The notes below the pieces were generated by a model. It made no database searches, was not told the DNA's origin, and worked only from the letters and a program-made list of their open reading frames with translations. The translations under genes and the position numbers were made by a program. Below are positions 9,483 to 18,785 of a stretch of DNA of 64,000 nucleotides, piece after piece (position 1 is the first letter of the stretch; every line of letters starts with the position of its first letter). Source of the stretch: JARYLZ01 sp964388275 (GTDB lineage: Bacteria; Bacteroidota; Ignavibacteria; SZUA-365); NCBI GenBank assembly GCA_964388275.1, contig CAYLZD010000006.1:1-64000 (forward strand). Direction: 5' to 3'.

Positions 9483-9727
9483 TCGGCCGATGTCTCGCTG
9501 AATCCGCCGCTGTGCTTCCGTGGATCCGACGTTGTTCTCGACGCGCGCGCAAAGCGCTACTCGCTTCCGTACCCGCCGCCTTGCAGGTGATTCTGCCGTT
9601 CGCGCATTATTCACGTGAAACAAGCGGGCGCATGGCACGGATGTCGCGCCTATCCCGGAAACCTCGTTGCCACCGGATCAGGAGATGAAACAATGATACT
9701 TTTTCGTGGCGGCAATTTCCCCGTTTC

Positions 9728-10849
9728 CTACTCTCCGCCCGCCGCGCCCAACAACCCCTTCGCGCGGTATTCCTCGAAGAGGCGTCCCCACGGGCTTGTC
9801 TTCAGCCATTTCTCGAAAACCTTGCGGTCCTTGAGCGGCCAGCGGTAATAATCGTGATACACCTCAGAGCCCATCACGAACACGTGCACGAGCGGGGTGT
9901 GGAAGAACAGCTTCTGCAGCGACTTCAGGGGTCCGAACCACATGAGGTCGCCCACCATGCTCGCGCCGTTGTCGCCGACGCGGAAACGCCAGTTTTCGCC
10001 GCGCACGTCGTCGCCGGCTATCTCGATATCGCGCGTGTTTCCGACGCCGAGCCCCCGTTCATGGGCGAGGCGCACGTAGTCGAGATCCTTGAGCGGATCG
10101 AAGCCCATCATTTTGGCGGCGACGGCGTCGATGGCGACCTGGTCGGCCGAGGCAAGCAGCACGTTCTTTGTCTCAGGATACATTGTGCGCGGTCCGGGGC
10201 CGTTGCCGGCGGTGGTGCCGTCCATGACGGCGAATATTCCGGCGTGGATTTCCTTCTGTATTGCGAGCAGGTCCACAAGCGTTTCATGTATCCAGCTGTG
10301 CGTGTAATGCCGCTTCGTATTGAGAAGCCCGCCGAATGCGTTCTTCATGGCGCCCGTCGTGGTGGTGTAGATATGACACTTGACGGTGGGCAAATGCACG
10401 ATGTTTTTTCCGCCGAAGAAATCGGGTATGAAGATCCCCTCCGGGTAGATCTTCCTCAGAACCAGCATTTCCGCGCGCGGTTCGTACGGGATCCATTTCA
10501 TGTCCTCGTCCTTGAAATTGAAAAGGACGGGGATGTCGTAATTTCTGAATATCGGAACGTAGCCGTTGAGGTCCTCCCCCTTGAACGCGTCCGTGACGAC
10601 GGTCTTGTTCTGCACGCAGCAGAGGTCGGAGTACCCGGCGCCGCGCAGGGCGAGGACGGTTCCCTCGAGCTGCCACGGCGTCGTGTTGGCGCCGGGAAAG
10701 GGGAAATGCCAGGATATGTTGTCCTTGAGTATGGTGCCCGCGGACGGATCCAGCGCTTCCTTCATTCCCGCCAGCTCGCAGAGACGGACCGTGTCTTCGA
10801 GTATGGTTTCCGGTTTTGTGAAAACGGCGGCTACTTTGCTTGCTGCCAT
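9728..10849 (-). CDS. DUF362 domain protein
   Basis: 373 residues. The sequence has the DUF362 pattern: an N-terminal region beginning KVAAVFTKPETILEDTVRL, a central stretch with HLPTVKCHIYTTTTGAMKNAFGG and TVLADQVAID-like VLLASADQVAIDAVAAKMMG. No CxxC ferredoxin motif is present, unlike some DUF362 proteins. The biochemical role is unknown. It begins 9 nt after the UbiA-type transferase gene, so the two are probably co-translated and may act on the same lipid or isoprenoid pathway, which is inference. No signal peptide is visible. Confidence 0.75.
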   Translation of the reverse strand: MAASKVAAVFTKPETILEDTVRLCELAGMKEALDPSAGTILKDNISWHFPFPGANTTPWQLEGTVLALRGAGYSDLCCVQNKTVVTDAFKGEDLNGYVPIFRNYDIPVLFNFKDEDMKWIPYEPRAEMLVLRKIYPEGIFIPDFFGGKNIVHLPTVKCHIYTTTTGAMKNAFGGLLNTKRHYTHSWIHETLVDLLAIQKEIHAGIFAVMDGTTAGNGPGPRTMYPETKNVLLASADQVAIDAVAAKMMGFDPLKDLDYVRLAHERGLGVGNTRDIEIAGDDVRGENWRFRVGDNGASMVGDLMWFGPLKSLQKLFFHTPLVHVFVMGSEVYHDYYRWPLKDRKVFEKWLKTSPWGRLFEEYRAKGLLGAAGGE

Positions 10850-10858
10850 GATGCTTGC

Positions 10859-11779
10859 CTATCTGAAATAAATGATGAGCATGACGCTTGCCGCCCAGAG
10901 GAACACGTTGGCCAGCAGAGGCCTGTCGGTGAGCAGTTCGGCCGTGGGATCCCCGCCCGTTTTCTTCTGATGCACCAGGTAAAGATAACGGAACAGCCCG
11001 TAGAGCACGAATGGCACCGACAACAAAAGGTTCTTGGATCCGAATTTATCCACGGTATCCGGCGAGACCGTGTAAAGGATGTAGCCGATCAGCGTGGAGG
11101 CGGTGACCAGCGAGATCATCTGGTCGAGGAAGTACGGACTGTACTCGAGCAGGACCGGGCGGTGCACGGTCGCGTTGTCCTCGAGCATCGTGATTTCGTG
11201 CCGGCGTTTGCTGAAGCCGAGGAAAAGCGCGAGCAGGGAAGTGCAGATAAGCAGCCATTCCGACACGGGAACGCCGATAGCGAAGGCGCCGCCCACTATG
11301 CGCAGCACAAAAGAGGCGGCGATGGCCATCACGTCGATGATCACGGCCTCCTTCAGGTACAGCGAATACACGATGTTGAGCGCGAAGTATCCGCCGATGA
11401 TCGCCAGGAATTCGACGTTCAGCGCCCATGACGCCGCCAGAGCGCCGGCGAAGAGGACGGCGAACATGGACAGCGCCGTGGAGACGGAGATCTCGCCGGC
11501 GGCGATCGGCCGCAGCCGCTTGACCGGGTGTTCCCGGTCGCGCTTGATGTCGGCCACGTCGTTGAGCAGGTATATAGCGCTGGCCGTGAGCGAGAAGATG
11601 ACGAAGGCCGACAGCGCGCGGAGCAGCACGTCGGGTTCGAACAGATGCCTCGAAAACAGGAGGGGCGAAAGGACGAAGAGGTTCTTCGTCCATTGCTTGG
11701 GCCGCATCGACACGGCCACCGCGGCGAGCGGAGTGCGGCGGCGCGCTCCGGTGTCGCTTGTCAGCGGCTGCGCTTCCAT
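10859..11779 (-). CDS. UbiA-family transferase, decaprenyl-phosphate phosphoribosyltransferase-like
   Basis: 306 residues, multi-pass membrane protein. The N-terminal MRPKQWTKNLFVLSPLLFS and the Asp-rich motif LLNDVADIKRDREHPVKR match the Rv3806c-type subgroup of UbiA enzymes, which transfer phosphoribose to polyprenyl phosphate. A second Asp motif is less clear. The annotated start overlaps the preceding gene by 19 nt; Met25 (11707) is an alternative that would remove the overlap. The expected product, polyprenyl-phosphoribose, is a pentose donor precursor for cell-envelope glycans; no DprE1/E2 genes are in the window. Confidence 0.8.
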   Translation of the reverse strand: MEAQPLTSDTGARRRTPLAAVAVSMRPKQWTKNLFVLSPLLFSRHLFEPDVLLRALSAFVIFSLTASAIYLLNDVADIKRDREHPVKRLRPIAAGEISVSTALSMFAVLFAGALAASWALNVEFLAIIGGYFALNIVYSLYLKEAVIIDVMAIAASFVLRIVGGAFAIGVPVSEWLLICTSLLALFLGFSKRRHEITMLEDNATVHRPVLLEYSPYFLDQMISLVTASTLIGYILYTVSPDTVDKFGSKNLLLSVPFVLYGLFRYLYLVHQKKTGGDPTAELLTDRPLLANVFLWAASVMLIIYFR

Positions 11780-12153
11780 GTGTCGAAAAACGCCCTGAAT
11801 CCCGAGCGCATACCGGCCAGGTAAGATGCGAACTCCTGCAGCGGCGGCTCTATGCCGTCCCTCACCACCCCGTGCAGGCGATGCACCGTGCGGGTGACGT
11901 CGCGGATGTTCTCGAGCGACTCCGATACTGCGGCCCTGTTCTCGTTCACCACGCCGAGAGACTGTTCCACGCTCCGGGCGAGGTCGGCAATTCGCTCGAC
12001 CAGAGGCACTATGGATGAAGTGAGCTGCGTGATCTCGTCCTGCAGGGAGCGGACTGTTTTCGCTATGCGCGCTATCGCCACGATGATGGCGATGATGAGC
12101 AGAGCGCCCAAACCGAGCAGAACGCTCAATAAAGCGCTGTTTAGGTCGGTCAT
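11761..12153 (-). CDS. DUF948-like single-span membrane protein
   Basis: 130 residues with one N-terminal membrane helix (ALLSVLLGLGALLIIAIIVAIA) followed by a long amphipathic, coiled-coil-prone region (heptad-like IVPLVERIADLARSVEQSL). It resembles YtxG/DUF948 proteins, which are commonly encoded next to YtxH proteins, as here (49 nt). Function unknown; envelope or stress association is only suggested by the pairing. Confidence 0.7.
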   Translation of the reverse strand: MTDLNSALLSVLLGLGALLIIAIIVAIARIAKTVRSLQDEITQLTSSIVPLVERIADLARSVEQSLGVVNENRAAVSESLENIRDVTRTVHRLHGVVRDGIEPPLQEFASYLAGMRSGFRAFFDTWKRSR

Positions 12154-12202
12154 GTTCCCTCCTCGTTGGCGGCGGCGCCGCGCCTGATCGGTTGATGCGG
12201 GA

Positions 12203-12595
12203 TCACGCGGCGGGGGGCTTTCCGCGCTCTTCCTTGAATGCGTCCACGCCGGCCTTCACGGCGGTTTTGAGACGGCCGCTTTCCTCGGCGACCTTGTGTT
12301 TCGCGTCGGCCAGCACCTGCTCGGCCTCCTTCAGCAGGCCCTCGGCCTTCACCTTGGCGTCCGAAATCAGGTGGGCGGATTTCTCCTTGCCCTCGTTGAT
12401 CAGCGTTTTCGCCTTGCTCTGCGCGTCGCGCAGATACACTTCCACGTCGTCGGCCAGTTCTTCGGATTTTTTCTTCAGATCCTGACGGAGCTCCTTGCCC
12501 GACTTGGGAGCATAGAGCAGGGCCAGCACCCCGCCGACGACGGCGCCGGAGATGAAACCGACAAGCAGTCCTTTGGCCATGCGGTCTTCAGACAT
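12203..12595 (-). CDS. YtxH domain protein
   Basis: 130 residues. An N-terminal Gly-rich membrane segment (LLVGFISGAVVGGVLALLYAPKSGKELR) is the YtxH signature, including the APKSGKE motif that ends the helix. It is followed by a Lys/Glu/Ala-rich coiled coil. In other bacteria YtxH proteins are general-stress or envelope-associated and poorly understood. It lies in the same leftward run as HIT and the DUF948-like gene. Confidence 0.85.
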   Translation of the reverse strand: MSEDRMAKGLLVGFISGAVVGGVLALLYAPKSGKELRQDLKKKSEELADDVEVYLRDAQSKAKTLINEGKEKSAHLISDAKVKAEGLLKEAEQVLADAKHKVAEESGRLKTAVKAGVDAFKEERGKPPAA

Positions 12596-12646
12596 GGCAA
12601 CCTCCTGGGATTTTTGTGAGCGTATTCGTTTCGGTTGAATTACACA

Positions 12647-13159
12647 TTATGCGCGCGGCCCGCCCAGCCGCTCGTCGAAGCGCAGGCGAAGCTTGTGCAT
12701 GGTTTCCGTCATCGATTCGCTGATCACCTTGGTGTCGCCGATGACGGGCATGAAGTTGATGTCTCCGCTCCAGCGCGGCACGATGTGAATGTGAACGTGC
12801 TGATCTATGCCCGCCCCTGCGACGCGGCCGATGTTCGAGCCGATATTGAAGCCCTGCGGACGCATTACGTCGCCGAGTGTCGCCATCCATTCTCTGATCA
12901 GCCCGGTCATCTCAACGTATGTTTCCTCGTCCAGCGCCAGCAGATCGCCTGCATGAGTGTAAGGGACGATGAGAAGATGGCCGCTGTTGTAAGGGTACAG
13001 GTTGAGCAGCGTCGCGCAACGCTCGTGACGGCGCAGCAGATATCGGGCGTCGTCGTCCGCGGATGCAATGGCCGCGCAGAAAACGCACTCCGGCGATCCG
13101 CCATCGTTGCCGATGGACTGAATGTATTGAGAGCGCCAGGGCGACCAGAGCCGATCCAT
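12647..13159 (-). CDS. HIT-family nucleotide hydrolase/phosphorylase
   Basis: 170 residues beginning MDRLWSPWRSQYI, typical of the Ap4A phosphorylase/hydrolase-like HIT branch. Two CxxC-type Cys (CVFC near 26-29) suggest a zinc site. The catalytic histidine triad is HVHIHIVPRW. The family acts on dinucleoside polyphosphates or nucleotidyl conjugates. The gene begins 12 nt after the COX24-like gene. Confidence 0.9.
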   Translation of the reverse strand: MDRLWSPWRSQYIQSIGNDGGSPECVFCAAIASADDDARYLLRRHERCATLLNLYPYNSGHLLIVPYTHAGDLLALDEETYVEMTGLIREWMATLGDVMRPQGFNIGSNIGRVAGAGIDQHVHIHIVPRWSGDINFMPVIGDTKVISESMTETMHKLRLRFDERLGGPRA

Positions 13160-13171
13160 CGTGGTTACGGT

Positions 13172-13267
13172 TTAGCGGTTCTTCTTTTTATGACGATTCT
13201 TGCGCAGGCGTTTTTTCCTTTTATGCGTGGACATTTTGTGGCGCTTGCGCTTTTTTCCGCAGGGCAT
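13172..13267 (-). CDS. AURKAIP1/COX24-domain small ribosomal protein
   Basis: A 31-residue protein: MPCGKKRKRHKMSTHKRKKR followed by LRKNRHKKKNR. More than half of the residues are Lys or Arg. The length and the pattern GKKRKRHKxxTHKRKKRxRKNRHKKK match the AURKAIP1/COX24 family of Bacteroidota and relatives, homologous to mitochondrial ribosomal protein mS38. An AGGAGT ribosome-binding site precedes the ATG. It lies between the TPR protein (54 nt) and HIT (12 nt) and is easily missed because of its size. Confidence 0.88.
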   Translation of the reverse strand: MPCGKKRKRHKMSTHKRKKRLRKNRHKKKNR

Positions 13268-13321
13268 TTTTTGGGACTCCTGTAATGGTGTTACTATGGG
13301 GTTTGATTATTTGCTGCAGTC

Positions 13322-14071
13322 TTATCCGCCTGGTTGTCCGATGTCCGCCATCATACGCCTGGCGTTTTCGGCCACCTGAGTGCCGGGATTCAACTCTATC
13401 GTTTTCCTGAACCACTTCGCCGCCGCCTCGGCATTTCCCGCGCTGTAATTGACTATCCCGAGATTGAAGTTGCCGAGTTGATGATCGGGATGCCGGGCGA
13501 GCACGCTTTCCATCTGCGCGATCGCGGCATCATGATCCCGGCGCTCAAAATAACACACTCCGAGGTCAATACCCGCATCCGCATCGTCGGGAACCATGGC
13601 GAGATAATCCCGATACCTCGCTATCGCCTGATCGACGAGCTTCGCGTCATGCAGAGCGTTCGCGTATTTCAGGATTGCGTCCGCATTGCCGGGATTCCGT
13701 TCCATGTTTTCCCGCAGCGAATTCAGCGCGGCGAGATCCACCGCCGGCGCCTGCGAGGCCTGCTGCGCTTCGGAAGGCTCGGCGCTTACGCCCGCGCCTA
13801 TCACATAGCCGACAGTTGCCGACAGAACCGCCACGGCCGCCAGCAAGGCCGCCAGGGCCGGTTTCGAAAGCGCGATCCTTGCGGACGGTCTGCGGCCGCC
13901 GGACGTCGGTTGCGCCTGTGTCTTTTTCCGACCCGCTTCCGCGGTCCGGACCTCCGCGGCTACAGGCTGCCGTGCTTCGGCGGCCTCCCCTCCGCAGTTA
14001 TCGCAACGGGTGGAGCTGCCTCTCAACAGGGCGCCGCAGATGGGACAGAATTTTTGACGGCTCTCCGGCAT
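13322..14071 (-). CDS. Zinc-ribbon, membrane-anchored TPR protein
   Basis: 249 residues. The N-terminal zinc ribbon has CPIC (9-12) and CDNC (23-26) pairs. A Ser/Pro/Lys-rich linker leads to one membrane helix (LAALLAAVAVLSATVGYVIGA), followed by at least three tetratricopeptide repeats (for example IARYRDYLAMVPDDADAGID, then MESVLARHPDHQLGNFNLG). It is probably a scaffold for protein contacts outside the cytoplasm; partners are unknown. It lies 7 nt after the HU gene in the sppA-HU run. Confidence 0.8.
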   Translation of the reverse strand: MPESRQKFCPICGALLRGSSTRCDNCGGEAAEARQPVAAEVRTAEAGRKKTQAQPTSGGRRPSARIALSKPALAALLAAVAVLSATVGYVIGAGVSAEPSEAQQASQAPAVDLAALNSLRENMERNPGNADAILKYANALHDAKLVDQAIARYRDYLAMVPDDADAGIDLGVCYFERRDHDAAIAQMESVLARHPDHQLGNFNLGIVNYSAGNAEAAAKWFRKTIELNPGTQVAENARRMMADIGQPGG

Positions 14072-14078
14072 TCGTCGC

Positions 14079-14372
14079 TTACTCGGCGGTTTTCAGATTC
14101 TTGTCCACACCGTGCCGCAATTCGCGGGAAACCTTGAATATGGGCACGTAATGCTCTTCGACGAAGACCTCTTCCCCTGTCCTTGGATTTCTGGCCATGC
14201 GCGCTTTTCGTTTCTTGACCTTGAAACTCCCGAAACCGCGGATCTCTATGGTCTTTCCTTCGCGCATGGCCTGGCTGACCGTGGCGAGGAAGCCATCCAC
14301 TACCGCTTCGGTCTCGACTTTCGTGAGGCCGGTGGCCGAAGCGATGTTGTCGACGATGTCTGCTTTCGTCAC
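14079..14372 (-). CDS. HU/IHF-family DNA-binding protein
   Basis: 97 residues. The whole protein matches the HU/IHF fold: MTKADIVDNIASATGLTK, the GFGSFKVKKRKARMARNPRTGE beta-arm (split here by eye) and KVSRELRHGVDKN. The RNPRTGE arm contacts DNA. It could be HupB-like or an IHF-like subunit; sequence alone does not decide. Its start overlaps the sppA stop by ATGA (14369-14372), which indicates translational coupling. Confidence 0.94.
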   Translation of the reverse strand: MTKADIVDNIASATGLTKVETEAVVDGFLATVSQAMREGKTIEIRGFGSFKVKKRKARMARNPRTGEEVFVEEHYVPIFKVSRELRHGVDKNLKTAE

Positions 14373-15313
14373 TGCTGTTCCTCTGGATTTGGTGAATACT
14401 GCATTCGGTATTCGTAAGGAGGAGACACCCTGAATCGGGCTCTCATCTCCTGCATGAGCGCGCGGGTATCGCTTCCCAGCAGCTGCTCCATGAGACTTTC
14501 GCGTTTTCTTTCCTTTACGACGCGCGGCTCGCCTTCGATGCGTCCGAGAAGTCCGGCGATCGTGACGGCTGTCTGAAGGGTGCCGAGCGTGTCGACAAGA
14601 CCAAGGCGCTTGGCCTGGCGGCCCGAGTACACTCTGCCGTCGGCCAGTTGGCGCACGCTGTCGAGCGGCAGGGACCTGGCTTTCTGCACGGCTTCGACGA
14701 ATTGTTCGTACACGTCGTCGATTACGGATTGGATACGCACTACTTCGTCCTCGGTCATCCGCCTTCCGGGATTGCCGAGATCCTTGTATCTGCCGGATTT
14801 CACCGTGGTTTGTTCGAGGCCGATTTTATCCATCAATCCCTTGAAACTCACGAACTCGGAGATGACCCCGATGCTTCCCGTGATGGTGCCCGGATTGGCG
14901 ACGATGCGGGTGGCTCCGCAGGCTATGTAGTAAGCACCGCTCGCGGCAACCGAACCCATTGAAACCACCACGGGTTTGCCGGACGCCACCGTGCGTTTGA
15001 CCTCGTCAAATATTTCCTGGCTGGGGGCGACAGCGCCTCCCGGCGAGTCGAGACGGAGCACGATCGCCTTGACACTGCTCCTCTGCCGGTATTTCCGCAG
15101 TTGCCTCACAACCGGCTCCGAATCGATGATGGGTTCGTCGAGTACTATCAAGGCGACTCTTTCGCCGCCGCCGGTCGACGCTTCCTCTGAGAATTCAGCC
15201 GTCGCCGTCGTAAGCGCGGACGTCATGGTGAAAAAGGCCAACGCCAGAATAATGAAACCAATGCCGAACATCGCCACGCCGATGCCAAGTATCCATTTTC
15301 CGCTGTTGCCCAT
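14369..15313 (-). CDS. sppA: Signal peptide peptidase SppA (S49 family)
   Basis: 314 residues, the short (single-domain) SppA type. An N-terminal membrane anchor (ILGIGVAMFGIGFIILALAFF) precedes the S49 domain. The nucleophile Ser lies in SMGSVAASGAYYIACG and the catalytic Lys in KSGRYKD, with GTITGSIGV between them. It cleaves remnant signal peptides in the membrane. It is the first gene of the leftward run sppA-HU-TPR-COX24; its 5' leader contains an 8-bp inverted repeat. Confidence 0.95.
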   Translation of the reverse strand: MGNSGKWILGIGVAMFGIGFIILALAFFTMTSALTTATAEFSEEASTGGGERVALIVLDEPIIDSEPVVRQLRKYRQRSSVKAIVLRLDSPGGAVAPSQEIFDEVKRTVASGKPVVVSMGSVAASGAYYIACGATRIVANPGTITGSIGVISEFVSFKGLMDKIGLEQTTVKSGRYKDLGNPGRRMTEDEVVRIQSVIDDVYEQFVEAVQKARSLPLDSVRQLADGRVYSGRQAKRLGLVDTLGTLQTAVTIAGLLGRIEGEPRVVKERKRESLMEQLLGSDTRALMQEMRARFRVSPPYEYRMQYSPNPEEQQ

Positions 15314-15331
15314 TTTTTAGTCTGTTCAATA

Positions 15332-15356
15332 TAACTTATTGCAGAATCATAAGTTA
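15332..15356. promoter_or_regulatory. Inverted repeat in the sppA leader
   Basis: Perfect 8-bp arms TAACTTAT / ATAAGTTA separated by 9 nt, 19 nt before the sppA start codon and in the divergent region shared with the metalloprotease gene. It could be an operator or an mRNA leader hairpin; there is no T-run. Confidence 0.45.
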
Positions 15357-15606
15357 CGAAAAATGCCCGCAATTGTCAATTCTTGAAACACAATAAATCC
15401 GCTGTACACGTTTTTTCTCGATTCCGACAAGACGGCTGGTACATGTTGAACCGGTAGACGAACGCTTCCGATCGTGAACATCACTTTACAAGTTGATGCA
15501 AAATTTTCGTTTATACGCAATATTTCACTTTCGAGAAACTGCGCCCTTGACTATCTTGCACATCGCTGGAGGTGCGTGAAACTACACCCAATGTAGAGGA
15601 CTATCG

Positions 15607-18600
15607 ATGAGAATTGCGCTTTCCATTCTATTTGCGCTCTTCGCTGCGGCGTCGACTTATTCGCAGGAGAATGACGGATCAGTACGCTTGCCCAACGAAG
15701 GGTATTCTCCGGAATATGAACGCGTGATCCAGCATGCGCAGCTCGAAAACGCATCTTCTCAGCGCTGGCTCGGTTTTAAGGAAAAACACGGAGACTGGCG
15801 CGCGTTCTGGAACGAATGGACCGGCACACCGTACAGGGTCTGGGGAGAAGGCTATCAGATTCCGGGTATCTCGCGAGTCGATTCGTCGAATGCCGACGCC
15901 GCGGCGCGCTTGTTCATCGGCGCGTTCGAAGACCTGCTGCGCTGCGATGCGCGGGCTCTACGCCTCGTGAACGCCAATGAATACGACGGAAAGTGGACGG
16001 TTTCATACGAACAACTCGTCGACGGGATCCGCGTTCTGAACTCGGATGTCACCGTCACCATGAACGACCGCGGGCGCGTTTTCATGTTCGGTTCCGAATT
16101 TCAGCCCGAAATCGGCGTCTCGACGACGCCTACCATCGACAGGGAACAAGCGCGGCTGCTGGCCGCCACCGGCCTCGTCATGAGGCCCGGAGGCATAGAC
16201 GAGGCGAGCGGCAGCGAATTGGCGCTGCTTCCGTATTCCACGTCGTCCGGAATGACTCACCGCCTCGTATACGATTTCACGGTTCCTCAGGATGAATTTC
16301 ATATCTGGGAGACTCTTGTCGACGCTCACGACGGAACCGTCCTGCAGCGCAGAAACCGGGTCACAGGGGGCATAGGCGGCACGGTCACAAGCAATGTAAA
16401 GACCGTTTCATATACTCAAACGGGCACGGTTGTCCCTAACACCGATCAATACGTGACGGTGGCTTCGGCCAACACTACCACGAACGGCTCCGGAGTGTAC
16501 AGCAGTTCGAACAGCGGCACGGTGACCATGAAGTTCGAAGGACCCTACTGCAAGATCAGCCGGCAGGACGGCAGCAACTCGGTCATCACACAGGTGATCG
16601 CGAACAACAGCACGTACAACGTCGAGTGGAACAATACGAACAGTACCGCCGCCGAGCGCACCGCCTTCCAGACGGTCAACCGTTCGCGCCGCTACATACT
16701 CGACATGGATCCGGCGATAACGAGCTTGAATTACCAGGTCCTCACGAAGGTGAATCTGCCCCAGACCTGCAACGCGAACTTCGACGGCAACGGTCTGAAC
16801 TTTTATACATCGGGGACTTCCACCCTCGGTCCCTGTCCCAAGGCCGCGGAGATGCCGGACGTGGTGATGCACGAATACGGCCATCTCGTGAACCGCAAGG
16901 TTTACATAGAGTTCGGCAAATCGAACGGCATGACGAACGGCTCTCTCAACGAAGGCGTAGCCGACGCCAACGCCTCTTTTCAGCTCGACAGGCCGGAGAT
17001 GGGGGTGGGATTCTTCGGTACCAACACCGTGTTGAGGAATCTGGACAACACGAACCGCTATCCGAGGGACATCACCGGCGAAGTGCATAACGACGGCATG
17101 ATTATGGGCGGAGCTCTGTGGGACATGCGCGTCAATATCGGGCTGGCCCAGGCCTCGCGGGTTATGCATTTCGCGCGCCGCGGCAAGCCCGACGATTCGA
17201 ACACGGGCAAAGCGTTCACAAAGTATTTCCTGGAGATCCTGAAGGTCGACGACAATGACGCCAACCTCGCCAACGGCACGCCGAATTCCGCGGGCATTGT
17301 AGCGGCCTTCGCCAAGCACGGCATCCCCTCGGGCCTGCTCACCATCACGCATGCGAAGCAGTCCTCCGCCGCCGCGAACACGGCGATTCCGGTCACCTGC
17401 ACTGTCGTCTCGGCGCTGACGGATATCAGCACTTCGCAGGTGAGAGTCCATTACCGTCCCGACGGCGGACGCTGGCTGATCGTGAACATGACCAAAACAG
17501 GCGGCCAGAACAACGGCACGTCCAACTGGTCCGGCACAATTCCCGGCCAACCTGCGGGCACTGTGCTGGAGTATTTCATCGAAGCCGCCGAAGCATGGGG
17601 TTCGTCCTTGACGCATCCCGCGGATGGGTCGGCGGTTCCTCATATGGTGCTGGTGGGCTTCACGCGGAACGTTTTGTTCGACTTCGAGACTGCGGCCGGT
17701 TGGACCGGGCATATCCCCGGCGATCAGGCGGTCACGGGAAGATGGGTGCGTGTGGATCCGGTCGGAACCTTCGTGAACAGCTCGCCGGTGCAACCGGAGG
17801 ACGATCACAGTCCTACGGGAACCTTCTGCTGGGTCACGGGCAACGGAGCGGTCAACGGCGCGGCCGGAGATCAGGATGTGGACGACGGAGAGACGACGCT
17901 GCTGTCTCCCGTTCTGAACCTTTCCAACCTGTCCACGCCCGTGATACGCTACTGGCGCTGGTTCTCCAATAATTTGGGCGCGAGTCCCGGCGGCGATCCG
18001 TGGGTGGTGCAGATTTCCTCGGACAACGGCAGCAGCTGGTTCGACGTCGAGAACACGACGCTCTCCGACAACTCGTGGTCGGAACGCGTGGCGGTGGTTT
18101 CCCGCTACGTGACGCCGACCTCGGAAGTGCGCCTGCGCTTCGTGGCCCGCGACGACGATCCGCAGTCGCTTGTGGAAGCCGCTGTGGACGATGTGGAAGT
18201 GTTGTACGTAAGCGTGGTTCCGGTGGAACTTTCCCGGCTCTCGGCGGTCCGCTCGGCGGACGGCATTCTCGCGCGCTGGCGCACTGAATCCGAGACCAAC
18301 AATCACGGCTTCGAAGTGCAGTTCCGCGTCGAAGGCGGGGCGGACTGGACTACGGCCGCATTCGTCCCGGGCGCCGGAAACAGCGCGACGCCGTTGGAAT
18401 ACTCGCGGGTCTTCGATCCGCGAAGCGCGGCGCCGCTTCATGTGCGCCTGCGTCAGATAGACAACGACGGCTCGGCGACGACTTCCCAGTCGGTGTTCGT
18501 CGCAGCGGGCGAACTGAATTTCACGCTGCGCGGCAATCATCCGAATCCTTTCACGAGCAGGACCACGGTGACTTTCGATCTGTCGGAAGCATCCGAAGTC

Positions 18601-18777
18601 CGCATCATCATCAGCAACACACTCGGCGCCGAGGTGCTGCGGTACGAAGCCCTGGCAATGCCGCCCGGCGCCCACGGGGTAAGACTGGACATGACGGGAT
18701 TGCCTTCGGGCGTGTATCAGTGTCAGGTTATCGCCGGTGAGAGGCAGGGGACTTTCCCGATGCTGCTTGCGCGGTAG
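15607..18777 (+). CDS. Secreted M36/M4-like zinc metalloprotease with T9SS sorting domain
   Basis: 1056 residues. Signal peptide MRIALSILFALFAAASTYSQ, then a fungalysin/thermolysin-type propeptide (about 60-240; ending DAHDGTVLQRRNRV). The zinc site HEYGH is at 422-426 with the third ligand in NEGVADA (Glu449), arranged as in gluzincins of the M36/M4 groups. A galactose-binding-like domain with DQDVDDGETTLLSPVL follows, then a Fn3-like linker (PVELSRLSAVRS) and a T9SS type A domain (NHPNPFTSRTTVTF ... GVYQCQV). It should be an exported or cell-surface protease for external protein breakdown. Confidence 0.88.
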   Translation: MRIALSILFALFAAASTYSQENDGSVRLPNEGYSPEYERVIQHAQLENASSQRWLGFKEKHGDWRAFWNEWTGTPYRVWGEGYQIPGISRVDSSNADAAARLFIGAFEDLLRCDARALRLVNANEYDGKWTVSYEQLVDGIRVLNSDVTVTMNDRGRVFMFGSEFQPEIGVSTTPTIDREQARLLAATGLVMRPGGIDEASGSELALLPYSTSSGMTHRLVYDFTVPQDEFHIWETLVDAHDGTVLQRRNRVTGGIGGTVTSNVKTVSYTQTGTVVPNTDQYVTVASANTTTNGSGVYSSSNSGTVTMKFEGPYCKISRQDGSNSVITQVIANNSTYNVEWNNTNSTAAERTAFQTVNRSRRYILDMDPAITSLNYQVLTKVNLPQTCNANFDGNGLNFYTSGTSTLGPCPKAAEMPDVVMHEYGHLVNRKVYIEFGKSNGMTNGSLNEGVADANASFQLDRPEMGVGFFGTNTVLRNLDNTNRYPRDITGEVHNDGMIMGGALWDMRVNIGLAQASRVMHFARRGKPDDSNTGKAFTKYFLEILKVDDNDANLANGTPNSAGIVAAFAKHGIPSGLLTITHAKQSSAAANTAIPVTCTVVSALTDISTSQVRVHYRPDGGRWLIVNMTKTGGQNNGTSNWSGTIPGQPAGTVLEYFIEAAEAWGSSLTHPADGSAVPHMVLVGFTRNVLFDFETAAGWTGHIPGDQAVTGRWVRVDPVGTFVNSSPVQPEDDHSPTGTFCWVTGNGAVNGAAGDQDVDDGETTLLSPVLNLSNLSTPVIRYWRWFSNNLGASPGGDPWVVQISSDNGSSWFDVENTTLSDNSWSERVAVVSRYVTPTSEVRLRFVARDDDPQSLVEAAVDDVEVLYVSVVPVELSRLSAVRSADGILARWRTESETNNHGFEVQFRVEGGADWTTAAFVPGAGNSATPLEYSRVFDPRSAAPLHVRLRQIDNDGSATTSQSVFVAAGELNFTLRGNHPNPFTSRTTVTFDLSEASEVRIIISNTLGAEVLRYEALAMPPGAHGVRLDMTGLPSGVYQCQVIAGERQGTFPMLLAR

Positions 18778-18785
18778 CGGGCGGG

